NCBI RefSeq assembly: GCF_025311495.1
Contig: NZ_CP104398.1
Location: 1,612,001 to 1,676,000, forward strand
Reading direction: 5' to 3'
Length of the DNA stretch: 64,000 nt
Origin: Limosilactobacillus oris
GTDB taxonomy: Bacteria; Bacillota; Bacilli; Lactobacillales; Lactobacillaceae
The number at the start of each line of letters is the position of its first letter. Positions within the stretch are counted from its first letter, which is position 1. Position numbers and translations under genes: made by a program. The notes under the pieces are model-generated. The model saw only the letters and a program-made list of their open reading frames with translations. It was not told where the DNA came from and made no database searches. This document shows, in pieces, positions 1-8,078 of the stretch.

Positions 1-1
1 T

Positions 2-700
2 GACGACATTTTGTCCCTGAGCTTCTTTGCGGTCAAGGCGGGTAAGCAAACCCGTCGTGAACAGTATGGCGGGGCCCCGTTGGTCGTCCATGACGGTCTG
101 GTAGATTACCGACTTGCCCCTGAACTGGCGGCAGCACTTAAAGCGGACCCGCAATTCAGCACGTTGCTGACGGACGCGGTGGACACTGGCTTGGCGTTGA
201 GCAAGGACTATGATGCCAGCCACCAGTTTACCCTGTATCAACAGTATGATCGTAAGGACGTCTGCCGGCTTTTGAACTGGCCGTTGGACGTCAGCGCGCC
301 CATGTATGGCTACCGGGTGGGTGACCAGGAGTGCCCAATTTTTATCACCTACCGCAAGGAGGACGACCAGCGCCGCAACGCGATTTACGATAACCAATTG
401 GAGAACGGGCGGTCACTTCGCTGGTACACTCGAAGTCCCCGTCACCGGTCCTCGCCGGAAGTGCAGCGGCTATTGGCAACGAACGCGGATGGTCGCCCGC
501 GGGTTCAAATCCACCTCTTTGTCAAACGCAGCGATGCGGTGGGCAAGCAGTTTTACTACCTGGGCCCAGCAACCATTCAGCCGGGGTCAGTTCAGGAGGA
601 ACGGCTGGGGGCCAAACAAAAGGCCGCCGTTGGAATGAACCTGGAACTCGTGCGACCCCTGTCGGTTCGGCTGCGGCGGCTGTTATTTGAAGAAAATTAA
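2..700 (+). CDS. DUF3427-domain DEAD/DEAH helicase, C-terminal part
   Basis: The frame is open to the left edge of the window, so this is the 3' end of a longer gene; the first 'start' inside it (TTG at 11) is not a real one. The remaining roughly 230 residues resemble the DUF3427 region found at the end of SSL2-like superfamily 2 helicases, with the typical block GYRVGDQECPIFITYRK followed by a VQIHLFVKRSD strand near residue 170. Such proteins pair a PLD-like nuclease domain and a helicase core with this tail; those parts would lie outside the window. The stop at 698-700 is followed at once by a terminator. Family assignment is by recognition of the tail only. Confidence 0.72.
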   Translation, partial: DDILSLSFFAVKAGKQTRREQYGGAPLVVHDGLVDYRLAPELAAALKADPQFSTLLTDAVDTGLALSKDYDASHQFTLYQQYDRKDVCRLLNWPLDVSAPMYGYRVGDQECPIFITYRKEDDQRRNAIYDNQLENGRSLRWYTRSPRHRSSPEVQRLLATNADGRPRVQIHLFVKRSDAVGKQFYYLGPATIQPGSVQEERLGAKQKAAVGMNLELVRPLSVRLRRLLFEEN

Positions 701-702
701 CA

Positions 703-731
703 AGCAGGCAAAATTATGCTTGCTTTTTTTA
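703..731 (+). terminator. Rho-independent terminator after the helicase gene
   Basis: Arms AGCAGGCA (703-710) and TGCTTGCT (717-724) pair with one mismatch around a six-base loop and run into a T tract. The T tract overlaps the proposed -35 box of the next operon. Confidence 0.7.
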
Positions 732-761
732 TTAGCTACCCATATACTTAGTCACATAAGT
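720..761 (+). promoter_or_regulatory. Promoter and candidate YtrA-type operator of the GntR-ABC operon
   Basis: A TTGCTT (720-725) / TATACT (743-748) pair with a 17-base spacer is followed by an inverted repeat ACTTA-N6-TAAGT (746-761) that overlaps the -10 box. YtrA-type regulators usually repress their own operon through such a site. Operator assignment is inference from position and symmetry. Confidence 0.42.
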
Positions 762-791
762 AATTAACCGAATAACTAAGGAGGTGCGCTC

Positions 792-1175
792 TTGCAGTTT
801 CATTTTGACGAATCGGCGCCGTTATACCAGCAGATTGCCGCTCAACTAGAAGAAATGATTTTTACCGGTGTCTTTCCGGAAGGCAGTCAGGTCCCATCAA
901 CGACGCAGCTGTCGACCGAGTTGCACATCAACCCGGCAACCGTCCTCAAGGGGATGAATATGCTGGTCGAGAAAGACTTGATTGAAAAGCGTCGTGGCCG
1001 GGGAATGTTTGTCACTGCCGGCGCCCAGGAGAATATTATGCAGACACGCAAAGAGAGCTTTTACAAAGATTACGTGAAGAGCCTGCTATTAGAAGCCCAC
1101 AAACTGGGGATTACTAAGCAGCACTTACTAGAACTGATTGAACGGGGGGAGAACGATGGAACAGTTAACAATTAG
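792..1175 (+). CDS. GntR-family (YtrA subfamily) transcriptional regulator
   Basis: This 127-residue protein has the N-terminal winged helix-turn-helix of the GntR family (APLYQQIAAQLEEMIFTG through EKRRGRGMFV, about residues 9-76) and only a short helical tail, which is the size of the YtrA subfamily; no ligand-binding domain is present. The TTG start at 792 is supported by AAGGAGGTG just upstream. The 3' end overlaps the ABC ATPase gene by 20 bases. In this family the regulator typically represses the ABC transporter genes it is encoded with, often in response to cell-envelope stress; the inverted repeat over the promoter fits autoregulation. Confidence 0.9.
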   Translation: MQFHFDESAPLYQQIAAQLEEMIFTGVFPEGSQVPSTTQLSTELHINPATVLKGMNMLVEKDLIEKRRGRGMFVTAGAQENIMQTRKESFYKDYVKSLLLEAHKLGITKQHLLELIERGENDGTVNN

Positions 1176-2025
1176 TCACATCAGCCAAAAATACGGCCGG
1201 CAGAAGATTTTAGAAGACCTAAGCTGCCAGTTAGCGCCGGGGAAGATTTATGGCCTGCTCGGCCGAAATGGGGCAGGGAAGTCGACCCTGCTCAATATCA
1301 TCACGGGCCGGATTTTCCCGACGGCCGGGACTGTCTCTCTTGGTAAACTGGGAACCAACGACCAGGACCAGGTGTTGGGCCAGTTTTACCTGATGAGTGA
1401 AAGCAACCTCTATCCGAAGCGGACAACGATTCAACGGATGTTTGACCTGGCGGATGGTTCCTACGGCAATTTCGATTACCAAAATGCTGACCGCCTGCTC
1501 AAGGCTTTTGGAATTAATGCCAAGACCCAACTGAGCAAGCTCTCGACCGGGTTGCAGACCGCTGTCAAGCTGGTCGTGGCCCTGAACGTCAATGCTAACT
1601 ACATTTTCCTGGATGAACCGACGCTGGGGCTGGACGCTAACCACCGGGAGCTGTTTTACAAGGAACTGGTCAAGAGCTACCAGGAGAAGCCGCGGACCTT
1701 TGTCCTTTCGACCCACCTGATTGACGAAATCCAGCAACTGGTGGAACACGTGCTGATTTTGGCGGACCACCAGCTGATTGCTGATGCCGACGTCGAGGAA
1801 ATGTTGGACCGGGCCTACACGGTGACGGGACCGGAAAAGCTGGTCGACCAGTATGTTGCGGGCTTGCGGGTCCTATCCACGGACCAGTTGGGGACGGTTA
1901 AGACTGCCTATGTCTATGACCGGCTCGATGACCAGCGGGTAATTCCTGACCAGGTTAAGCTCGGGCACTATGATTTACAGAAACTCTTTATTGAATTAAC
2001 GAATGGGGGCAGTAAGAATGAGTAA
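1156..2025 (+). CDS. ABC transporter ATP-binding protein (YtrB-like)
   Basis: A 289-residue ABC ATPase. It shows Walker A (GRNGAGKST, about residue 36), a signature sequence LSTGLQ (about residue 130), Walker B with YIFLDEPTLGLD, and an H-loop in VLSTHLIDEI. ATG 1156 is preferred over an in-frame TTG at 1138 because GGGGGGAG lies directly upstream of it. It overlaps both the regulator before it and the permease after it, so the three genes form one translationally coupled operon. The probable role is energising the export or bacitracin/bacteriocin-type stress transporter formed with the next gene. Substrate is not visible from sequence. Confidence 0.9.
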   Translation: MEQLTISHISQKYGRQKILEDLSCQLAPGKIYGLLGRNGAGKSTLLNIITGRIFPTAGTVSLGKLGTNDQDQVLGQFYLMSESNLYPKRTTIQRMFDLADGSYGNFDYQNADRLLKAFGINAKTQLSKLSTGLQTAVKLVVALNVNANYIFLDEPTLGLDANHRELFYKELVKSYQEKPRTFVLSTHLIDEIQQLVEHVLILADHQLIADADVEEMLDRAYTVTGPEKLVDQYVAGLRVLSTDQLGTVKTAYVYDRLDDQRVIPDQVKLGHYDLQKLFIELTNGGSKNE

Positions 2026-2728
2026 GCAGAAAATGACTTTGGTGATGACGAACGTCTTCTACCGGCTTGGACAGGCAATTTTAATTACGGTCGGCTGGGT
2101 CGTCGGCTTTGAGGTAGTCGTTTCCCTGATGGGGCTAGGGTTCAACCACAACCTTGAATCATTCTTGGTTACGCTGCAGGCTATCCCATCTACCCTGGCA
2201 TCTTTTATCAACCTGATTCTTTTTGCCTACTTTATCGTTAAGCCCTACGATGACTTTAAATGGGCCATTCAGAACGGGATTTCCCGGAAAACGATGTGGC
2301 GCGGGCGGGCCCTGGCCCTGTTCTTGGCGACGCTGGTGATCTTTATCCTCGATGAATTGCTGTCACTAGCCAACCAGCCGGTAATGAGCCCGCGGACCCT
2401 GCTGGTCAACTTCCTAATCCTGCTGACCGTGGTCGTGACCTGTCAGGCAATTGGTAACGGCTTCGGCCTGCTGAACCGGACCTGGAAGTGGATCGTTGGG
2501 ATCGGCCTGCCGGTGATGTTTATCATCCTCTGCGTGATGCTGGGTCGGTCGATGCTGACCCTGAACAACCAGATTACAGCATTAGTGGAAAATAAGCAGT
2601 TTGTTACCGCAATGGCAGTTGTATTTAATAATCCGGTGATTCCTTACGTGCTCTGGTTAGTCTACTTCGCGATTGTTCTTGGCTTGACCAAATTCTTCAA
2701 CGACCGCCTGCAGCTGCGGCGGGATTAA
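2018..2728 (+). CDS. ABC-2 type permease subunit
   Basis: A 236-residue hydrophobic protein with about six predicted membrane segments (for example LILFAYFIVK, ALFLATLVIFIL, LLVNFLILLTVVV, IVGIGLPVMFIILCVML and VLWLVYFAIVLGL). ATG 2018 follows a GGGGGC ribosome site and overlaps the ATPase stop by eight bases. It is the membrane partner of the ATPase encoded upstream. No close functional family can be named from the sequence. The gene is closed by a strong terminator. Confidence 0.82.
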   Translation: MSKQKMTLVMTNVFYRLGQAILITVGWVVGFEVVVSLMGLGFNHNLESFLVTLQAIPSTLASFINLILFAYFIVKPYDDFKWAIQNGISRKTMWRGRALALFLATLVIFILDELLSLANQPVMSPRTLLVNFLILLTVVVTCQAIGNGFGLLNRTWKWIVGIGLPVMFIILCVMLGRSMLTLNNQITALVENKQFVTAMAVVFNNPVIPYVLWLVYFAIVLGLTKFFNDRLQLRRD

Positions 2729-2730
2729 AG

Positions 2731-2775
2731 AAAATAACTCCTAGTCATCTCGAAAATGACTAGGGGTTATTTTTC
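2731..2775 (+). terminator. Terminator of the GntR-ABC operon
   Basis: A near-perfect stem of AATAACTCCTAGTCAT with ATGACTAGGGGTTATT around a short loop is followed by a T run. Confidence 0.85.
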
Positions 2776-2786
2776 GTTTCGCCGTT

Positions 2787-3850
2787 TGTAAAATTAAGTT
2801 AGAAAAATAAAAAAGCCATTTGTGATAGACTTTTGAATAACCACAAACAAAAGTAAAGGAACATCACAAATGACTTATAAACATCTTACCACACGTGAAC
2901 TAACCCTCATAGCTAATTTTTGGCACCAAGGTACGAAGGCTTATCAAGCTGCTAAACTGCTTAAACGAAGCCAAGAAACTATTTACCGCGTCTATCGATT
3001 TCTTGATAGCGGTAAGACCATTGCACAGTATCTTAAGGCTTACCAACGGAATAAGCAGCGTTGTGGTCGTAAGCAGGCTCAGCTAGCCAAGGATGAGATC
3101 AGCTACATCAATGAGCAGGTTAAAGCGGGCTGGACACCTGATACGATCATTGGTCGAGCAGAACGGACAATTAGCTGTAGTATGCGGACACTTTATCGGA
3201 TGTTTGCTCGTGGACAGTACAATTTTGCCGTCCAGCAATTACCGATGAAAGGCAAGCGACACCCCAATGGCTATGTCGAACGACGTGGTAAGGCGGGGCA
3301 TCTCGGTCGGAGTATTTACCAGCGATACCATGATTTTCCTCACTACCAACACGAGTTTGGTCACTTTGAAGCTGATACTGTTCAAGGAAAAGCTCATCGT
3401 GGTGCGGTCATGACCTTGGTGGAACGTCAATCTAAGGTGATGATTGTGCTTAACGTTCATCGTAAAACTGATGAAGCAGTTAACTATCACTTGGATAAAT
3501 GGCTTTCTAAAATGCCTCGTCATTTCGTTAAGTCGATTACCTTTGATAATGGTAAGGAATTCGCGGGCTGGCGTGAGATTGCCAATAAACATGACCTTCA
3601 TACTTATTTTGCGGAGGTTGGAGCGCCCAATCAACGCGGCCTGAATGAAAACAATAATGGTATCTTACGTCGTGACGGTCTCAGTAAACGATTAGACTTC
3701 CGTAATTTACCAGATGAACTAATCACCCAGCTGATGCACAAACGAAATACTATTCCACGGAAGTCACTTCACTACCGCACACCACTTGAAGTATTCCTAA
3801 GTCATGTCACAGATGAACAGCTTTCAACATTTTTCTAATTTAAATTGACA
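2787..3850 (+). mobile_element. IS30-family insertion sequence, complete
   Basis: Terminal inverted repeats at 2787-2808 and 3829-3850 match at 19 of 22 positions (left end starts TGTAAAATTAAGTTAG, right end read inward starts TGTCAATTTAAATTAG). They bracket one intact transposase gene, giving an element of about 1.06 kb. The flanks share only TT, so a target duplication of 2 bp is possible but cannot be proved. The element sits between the terminator of the ABC operon and the 3' end of mntH, starting 11 bp beyond the mntH stop. Confidence 0.85.
2870..3838 (+). CDS. IS30-family transposase
   Basis: A 322-residue transposase. The N-terminal helix-turn-helix covers KHLTTRELTLIANFWHQG onward. 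The DDE catalytic core is visible as D in FEADTVQGKAH (about residue 169), D in ITFDNGKEF (about 226) and E in GLNENNNGILR (about 260). It starts with ATG after TAAAGGAACATCACAA. The reading frame is intact and stops 12 bases before the end of the inverted repeat, so the element may still be active. It is clearly divergent from the other IS30 copy in this window. Confidence 0.93.
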   Translation: MTYKHLTTRELTLIANFWHQGTKAYQAAKLLKRSQETIYRVYRFLDSGKTIAQYLKAYQRNKQRCGRKQAQLAKDEISYINEQVKAGWTPDTIIGRAERTISCSMRTLYRMFARGQYNFAVQQLPMKGKRHPNGYVERRGKAGHLGRSIYQRYHDFPHYQHEFGHFEADTVQGKAHRGAVMTLVERQSKVMIVLNVHRKTDEAVNYHLDKWLSKMPRHFVKSITFDNGKEFAGWREIANKHDLHTYFAEVGAPNQRGLNENNNGILRRDGLSKRLDFRNLPDELITQLMHKRNTIPRKSLHYRTPLEVFLSHVTDEQLSTFF

Positions 3851-3861
3851 TTTCGGGTTTT

Positions 3862-5166
3862 TTAAAACAGGACCGACAAGTTCAGCCCCGTAATCAGGGC
3901 AACCAGGGCGTAGCAAACAACCATCTGCCAACGCCGGTTAACGTGGGGCCCCATCAGATCACGGTTGCTGGTGATAGCAACCAATGGGAAGAGGGTAAAG
4001 GGCAGGGCGATGCTCAATACTACCTGGGCGTAGATAATCAGCTGTTCGAACTGGTTTTCATTGAAACGGATGATGAAACCGATGATGAGGATCGGAATCA
4101 GGGTCACGAACCTGGTCAGCAGGCGCCGTTTCCACAGGGGGAGGCGGATATTGATGTAGCCCTCCATGACGATTTGCCCAGACAGGGTCGAAGTAATCGA
4201 TGAAATCAGCCCGGTAATCAGGAGCGCAAAGGCAAAGAGCCAGCTCATCAGCGGGCTCGCCAGGTGGCCGACGATTCCCGGATTTTTCAGCGCGTAGAAG
4301 ACTTCTTGCAGGCTAGTTAAATCGCCGTGGTGGAAGAAGAGCGTTCCTCCCAGGACCAGCAGGAGGGCGTTGACAATCAAGGCCGCAATTAGATGAATGA
4401 CTGAATCCCAGTTGGCGAACTTCAAAGTCTCGGTCACCTGCTTGGGGTCGTGTTCGTCATAGCGTCGGCTCTGAGCCAGGGCCGAGTGGAGGTAAATGTT
4501 ATGAGGCATGATGGTGGCCCCGATGATTCCCAGACTGAGAACTAACTCTGCGTGGTCGGTTAGAATCTGGGCGTGCGGGGTAAAGCCCTCCAAAATGGCA
4601 ACGACGGCGGGATGGGCCCGGCAAACTTCCGCGGCGAAGATGACACCGACGGTTAAAATCGCGAAGAGTACGATAAATTCAATTCTTCGAATCCCGAAGC
4701 GGAGGAAGAGCAGGACGACCAGCACGTCGGCGATCGTCAGCAGGACCCCGACCACCAAGGGCAGGCCAAAGAGGAGCTTGAGGGCAACCGCAGTTCCCAC
4801 GACCCCGGTCAGGTCCGTCGCCATCATCGCGATTTCGTTGAGGAGCCAGAGGGTGAGGCGGACGGGCTTGCTGACCCGGCTGGCAATCGCCTGGGCCAGG
4901 TCCGTCCGGGTAACGACGCCCAGCTTGATTGACAGCGACTGCATGACCATTGCAATCAGGATGGAGCAGAAGAGGACAATCAGAAGCTGGTAGCCGTACT
5001 GGCCGCCCCCTGAGAGGGAGGTCAGCCAGTTGCCGGGATCCATATAACCGACCGCGACCAGGGCCCCCGGGCCACTGTACGCGAGGAACTTTTGCCAGAA
5101 GGCTGATTCATAGACCGTCGGGACTTTTACGCTGCCGTTGATTTCATCGAGACTTTTCTTCTTCAT
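3862..5166 (-). CDS. mntH: Nramp-family divalent metal/H+ symporter MntH
   Basis: A 434-residue Nramp protein that imports Mn2+ (and related divalent metals) with protons at the cytoplasmic membrane. The metal-binding TM1 motif MDPGNW (about residue 42) and the TM6 motif MPHNIYLHSALAQSR (about residue 220) are both present, with about eleven hydrophobic segments. It is the last gene of an ATPase-hemH-mntH operon, and its ATG overlaps the hemH TGA (ATGA). Manganese uptake is important for lactobacilli, which rely on Mn for oxidative-stress protection. The IS30 element lies 11 bp past the stop codon, and no native terminator is left between them. Confidence 0.95.
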   Translation of the reverse strand: MKKKSLDEINGSVKVPTVYESAFWQKFLAYSGPGALVAVGYMDPGNWLTSLSGGGQYGYQLLIVLFCSILIAMVMQSLSIKLGVVTRTDLAQAIASRVSKPVRLTLWLLNEIAMMATDLTGVVGTAVALKLLFGLPLVVGVLLTIADVLVVLLFLRFGIRRIEFIVLFAILTVGVIFAAEVCRAHPAVVAILEGFTPHAQILTDHAELVLSLGIIGATIMPHNIYLHSALAQSRRYDEHDPKQVTETLKFANWDSVIHLIAALIVNALLLVLGGTLFFHHGDLTSLQEVFYALKNPGIVGHLASPLMSWLFAFALLITGLISSITSTLSGQIVMEGYINIRLPLWKRRLLTRFVTLIPILIIGFIIRFNENQFEQLIIYAQVVLSIALPFTLFPLVAITSNRDLMGPHVNRRWQMVVCYALVALITGLNLSVLF

Positions 5167-6104
5167 GCTTGAACGCCCCGTTTCTGGGCCAGGTCAGCGA
5201 TGAAGCGGGCAAAGGCGGGCTGGTCGTTGAGGGCGGGTACGAGATCGAGCTCCTGACCGCCGCTGGACCGGAAGACCTGGTAGTTTTGCACCCCGTCCTC
5301 TTCCAAAGTTTCCAGGCAGTCGGTCACAAACGACGGCACCGCAAGCAAAACATTGCGGTTGCCCAGCTGGGCCTCCTGCATCAGGGTATTGCGTAGGTAG
5401 GGCTTCAACCAGGGCATCGGGCCAAACTTCGACTGGTAGGCCATCTTAATTTGCTCGTCTGGGATGTCTAGCAGTTGCCGCAGGCGAGCGGTGGTTCGTT
5501 CGGTTTCTTCCTGGTAGGGGTCGCCGTGTTTGACCATGGCTGTCGGAATCCCGTGGTAGGTAATCAGGAGCCGGTCGTACTTCTTTTTTTGCCAGGCCGC
5601 TTGGATGTGGTCGGCGAGCAGTTGGAGGTATGCCGGCTCGTCAGCAAAACGGTCAATGACCGGAATTGTCGGGTCGACCGCGTGGACTTGGTCAATGATC
5701 GATTGGGTGGTGCTCTGCGTAAAGTGGGGGAAGAGGGGCAGGACGAGGACCTCTTCGCCAGCGTTGAGCATGGCCGTCAGGGTTTCCCGAATGGATGGCT
5801 GCTCGTAAGTCATTGCCATCCGGACATCCCAATCAGGCAGGAGGTCCTGCACCCGCTTTGTCAGCCGTGCTGTATAGACGATGAGTGGGGACCCCTCTGC
5901 CGTCCAAATATCCCGGTAAAAGGTTGCCGACCGCCAGGACCGCATTGGGAGGACGAAGCCCTTTAGGATGGGCTGCCAGAGTGCGGGCGGCATGGTGACC
6001 ACGTTGCGGTCGCTGAGAAAGACGTTGAGGTAGTGTTTGACGTCGGCCGTAGTTGGTGTGGCGGGCGAACCCAGGTTGACTAATAGTAATCCGTTCTTCT
6101 TCAT
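5163..6104 (-). CDS. hemH: Ferrochelatase
   Basis: A 313-residue ferrochelatase, which inserts Fe2+ into a porphyrin in the cytosol. The N-terminal signature KNGLLLVNLGSPATP, the catalytic His in LLITYHGIPT (about residue 180) and the acidic motif VTDCLETLEEDG (about residue 265) are all present. ATG 6104 is chosen because GTGAGGAGTCGCAG precedes it; an in-frame extension upstream would overlap the ATPase gene. It lies 16 bases downstream of the ATPase and overlaps mntH. No other haem-biosynthesis gene is in the window, and lactobacilli generally lack the pathway, so it may act on scavenged porphyrin or have a different metal-porphyrin role. Confidence 0.95.
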   Translation of the reverse strand: MKKNGLLLVNLGSPATPTTADVKHYLNVFLSDRNVVTMPPALWQPILKGFVLPMRSWRSATFYRDIWTAEGSPLIVYTARLTKRVQDLLPDWDVRMAMTYEQPSIRETLTAMLNAGEEVLVLPLFPHFTQSTTQSIIDQVHAVDPTIPVIDRFADEPAYLQLLADHIQAAWQKKKYDRLLITYHGIPTAMVKHGDPYQEETERTTARLRQLLDIPDEQIKMAYQSKFGPMPWLKPYLRNTLMQEAQLGNRNVLLAVPSFVTDCLETLEEDGVQNYQVFRSSGGQELDLVPALNDQPAFARFIADLAQKRGVQA

Positions 6105-6120
6105 TCTGCGACTCCTCACT

Positions 6121-7929
6121 TTAGTTGTGTAACTGCCGGGCCTTGAGTGCCCATAAAATGGAAACAGTGTCGATGACTTCTTGCAGCATGGCACCAACAA
6201 AGGCGGGGATGACCCCGGTGCTGGCGATGAGCATTAAAACCGTGCAGATTGCGATTCCGATGAGGACCGCCTGCTTGGCGATGCGGAGGGTGTCCTGGGA
6301 GATGGTGACCGCTTTGGCAACCTTTGCCAGGTCATCCTTTAAGATGACAACGTCGGCCGTTTCACTCGCCGCGGTCGAACCGTGCGCTCCCATCGCGATT
6401 CCAACATCAGCCGTGGCTAGTGAAGGTGCGTCGTTCACCCCATCCCCGACCATGAAGACCGGGTGCTCGCTTTGGGGGATGGACTGGAGAGCCGCAATTT
6501 TATCCTGGGGTAGGAGGTCGGCCTTCACCGTGGAAATTCCTACCGCCTTAGCGACTTGCTGGGCAATGGCGCGTTGGTCCCCGGTCAGCATAATCAGGTT
6601 GGTTACCCCCGCGGCCTTTAGCTTTGCTATGGTTTGGGCAGCTTCGGGCCGGACGTGGTCGGTAAAGGCGATGGCTCCGTAATAGTTCCCGTCAACACTG
6701 ACGTAGATGGCAGTGGTGTCGAGGGCGGCCTGTTGGTTTTGGGGAGCGACGAATTGCCGCTTGCCGACTTTGACCTGGTGGTCCTCAATCATTGCCGTAA
6801 TTCCCTTACCTGTTTCCTCGGTCAAGCCAGAGACCGCTGCTAGAGAAATGTTATGCTGGCTAGCATAGGCGAGCAGCGACCGGGCGAGAATGTGGGAAGA
6901 GTCTTGTTCGGCGCTGGCGGCCAGGTGGAGGAGCCGTTCCTTAGTAATTGTCCCGGCAGGGAGGATTTGGGCAACGGTAAGGTGGCCGTTGGTTATGGTC
7001 CCAGTTTTATCAAAGGCCCCGGTCCGGGCACCGGCCAGTTTTTCAAGAACACTGCCGGTTTTCACAACGATTCCATTCCGGGAAGCACGGCTCATTCCAG
7101 AAACCATCGCGACTGGTGCCGCGAGGATGAGCGGGCAGGGGGAAGCCACGACGAGGACTTCGGCAAAGCGGCGGGGATCCTTAGACAGCCACCAGGCAAG
7201 GAGTGAAATCAGGATTGCGACAACCGTGAACGGCACGGCATAGCGGTCGGCCAAACGAACAAAGTGGGCCGGTGTCTGCTCTGCTTCCTGAACGAGTTTG
7301 ACCAGCTGCTGGTACTGGCTGTCCTTGGCCAGCTTGGTGACCGTCAGCGTAATAGCCTCATCGCCATTGATAGAACCGGACATGACCGTATCACCCACCG
7401 TTTTGGCGATTGGCCGGGCTTCACCAGTTAACGAGGACTCGTCGAATTCGCCCGTTCCCTTAATAATCAGGCCATCAATGGGAACGAGCTCGCCGGGCTT
7501 AACGATGATTTTGGCGCTCACCGGGACGTCGTTGACCGGGACGTCCTTGCTGCTATCCGGGGTGACGACGTGGGCAAAGCGTGGTGAGTTGTCCAGCAGT
7601 GCTTTGAGCTCGGTATTGGCTTTCTTGGCTGCATAGTCTTCCAGTGCATCCCCACCGGTCAGCATAACGAGGATGACCATGGCGGCCCAGTATTCGCTGA
7701 CCGCGAGGGTAGCGACGACCGCGAGAATTGCCAGGAGGTCGACTCCGTACTTGCCGGACCGCAGGGTTTTAACCATCCCAACCAGCATCGTCAAGGCAAC
7801 AATTGCCCCGGCGATGGTGACAATGATTTGGGCGAGCAGCGGGTAGTGGAAGCCGTACTGTAAGATGAGGGCGATTCCCGCAATGATAATAGTTAGCCAT
7901 AGTTTTTGTTTGTTTGATAAGCGTTGCAT
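6121..7929 (-). CDS. P1B-type heavy-metal-transporting ATPase (SPC motif)
   Basis: A 602-residue P-type ATPase without an N-terminal heavy-metal-binding domain. It shows the actuator motif SSLTGEARP (about 165), the membrane metal site SPCPL (about 263), the phosphorylation motif DKTGTITNG (about 307), and the hinge GDGVNDAPSLATADVGIAMG (about 498). The SPC rather than CPC site is typical of P1B-4-like exporters of Fe, Co or Zn, but metal choice cannot be settled from sequence. It heads an operon with hemH and mntH, which points to iron/manganese balance. A good promoter lies just upstream on the minus strand. Confidence 0.92.
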   Translation of the reverse strand: MQRLSNKQKLWLTIIIAGIALILQYGFHYPLLAQIIVTIAGAIVALTMLVGMVKTLRSGKYGVDLLAILAVVATLAVSEYWAAMVILVMLTGGDALEDYAAKKANTELKALLDNSPRFAHVVTPDSSKDVPVNDVPVSAKIIVKPGELVPIDGLIIKGTGEFDESSLTGEARPIAKTVGDTVMSGSINGDEAITLTVTKLAKDSQYQQLVKLVQEAEQTPAHFVRLADRYAVPFTVVAILISLLAWWLSKDPRRFAEVLVVASPCPLILAAPVAMVSGMSRASRNGIVVKTGSVLEKLAGARTGAFDKTGTITNGHLTVAQILPAGTITKERLLHLAASAEQDSSHILARSLLAYASQHNISLAAVSGLTEETGKGITAMIEDHQVKVGKRQFVAPQNQQAALDTTAIYVSVDGNYYGAIAFTDHVRPEAAQTIAKLKAAGVTNLIMLTGDQRAIAQQVAKAVGISTVKADLLPQDKIAALQSIPQSEHPVFMVGDGVNDAPSLATADVGIAMGAHGSTAASETADVVILKDDLAKVAKAVTISQDTLRIAKQAVLIGIAICTVLMLIASTGVIPAFVGAMLQEVIDTVSILWALKARQLHN

Positions 7930-7966
7930 TATTTTAACTTCCCTTTGATAAACTCCATACGTACCT

Positions 7967-7995
7967 ATTATAGTTTACTTGCATGGAGATATCAG
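7967..7995 (-). promoter_or_regulatory. Promoter of the ATPase-hemH-mntH operon
   Basis: Read on the minus strand there is a CTGATA box (7990-7995), a 17-base spacer and a perfect TATAAT (7967-7972), about 40 bases before the ATPase start. Confidence 0.6.
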
Positions 7996-8030
7996 GCGTT
8001 CAGAAGAATTCTGTCCGCGATTTTATGATA

Positions 8031-8071
8031 AAAACGGCCCGGGACCAAGCAAGCGCTAGGTCACGGGCCGT
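8031..8071 (-). terminator. Terminator of murT-gatD
   Basis: Thirteen-base arms (8034-8046 and 8059-8071, 12 of 13 paired; ACGGCCCG/CGGGCCGT core) are followed on the minus strand by a T run. It ends the murT-gatD operon and insulates it from the ATPase promoter. Confidence 0.8.
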
Positions 8072-8078
8072 CAATATT

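Noticed and set aside
4508-4993. Long open frames antisense to mntH, hemH, the P-type ATPase, melA and the activase gene
   Set aside because: These are composition shadows of GC-rich coding strands: no ribosome sites, no recognisable protein features, and they lie wholly within well-supported genes.
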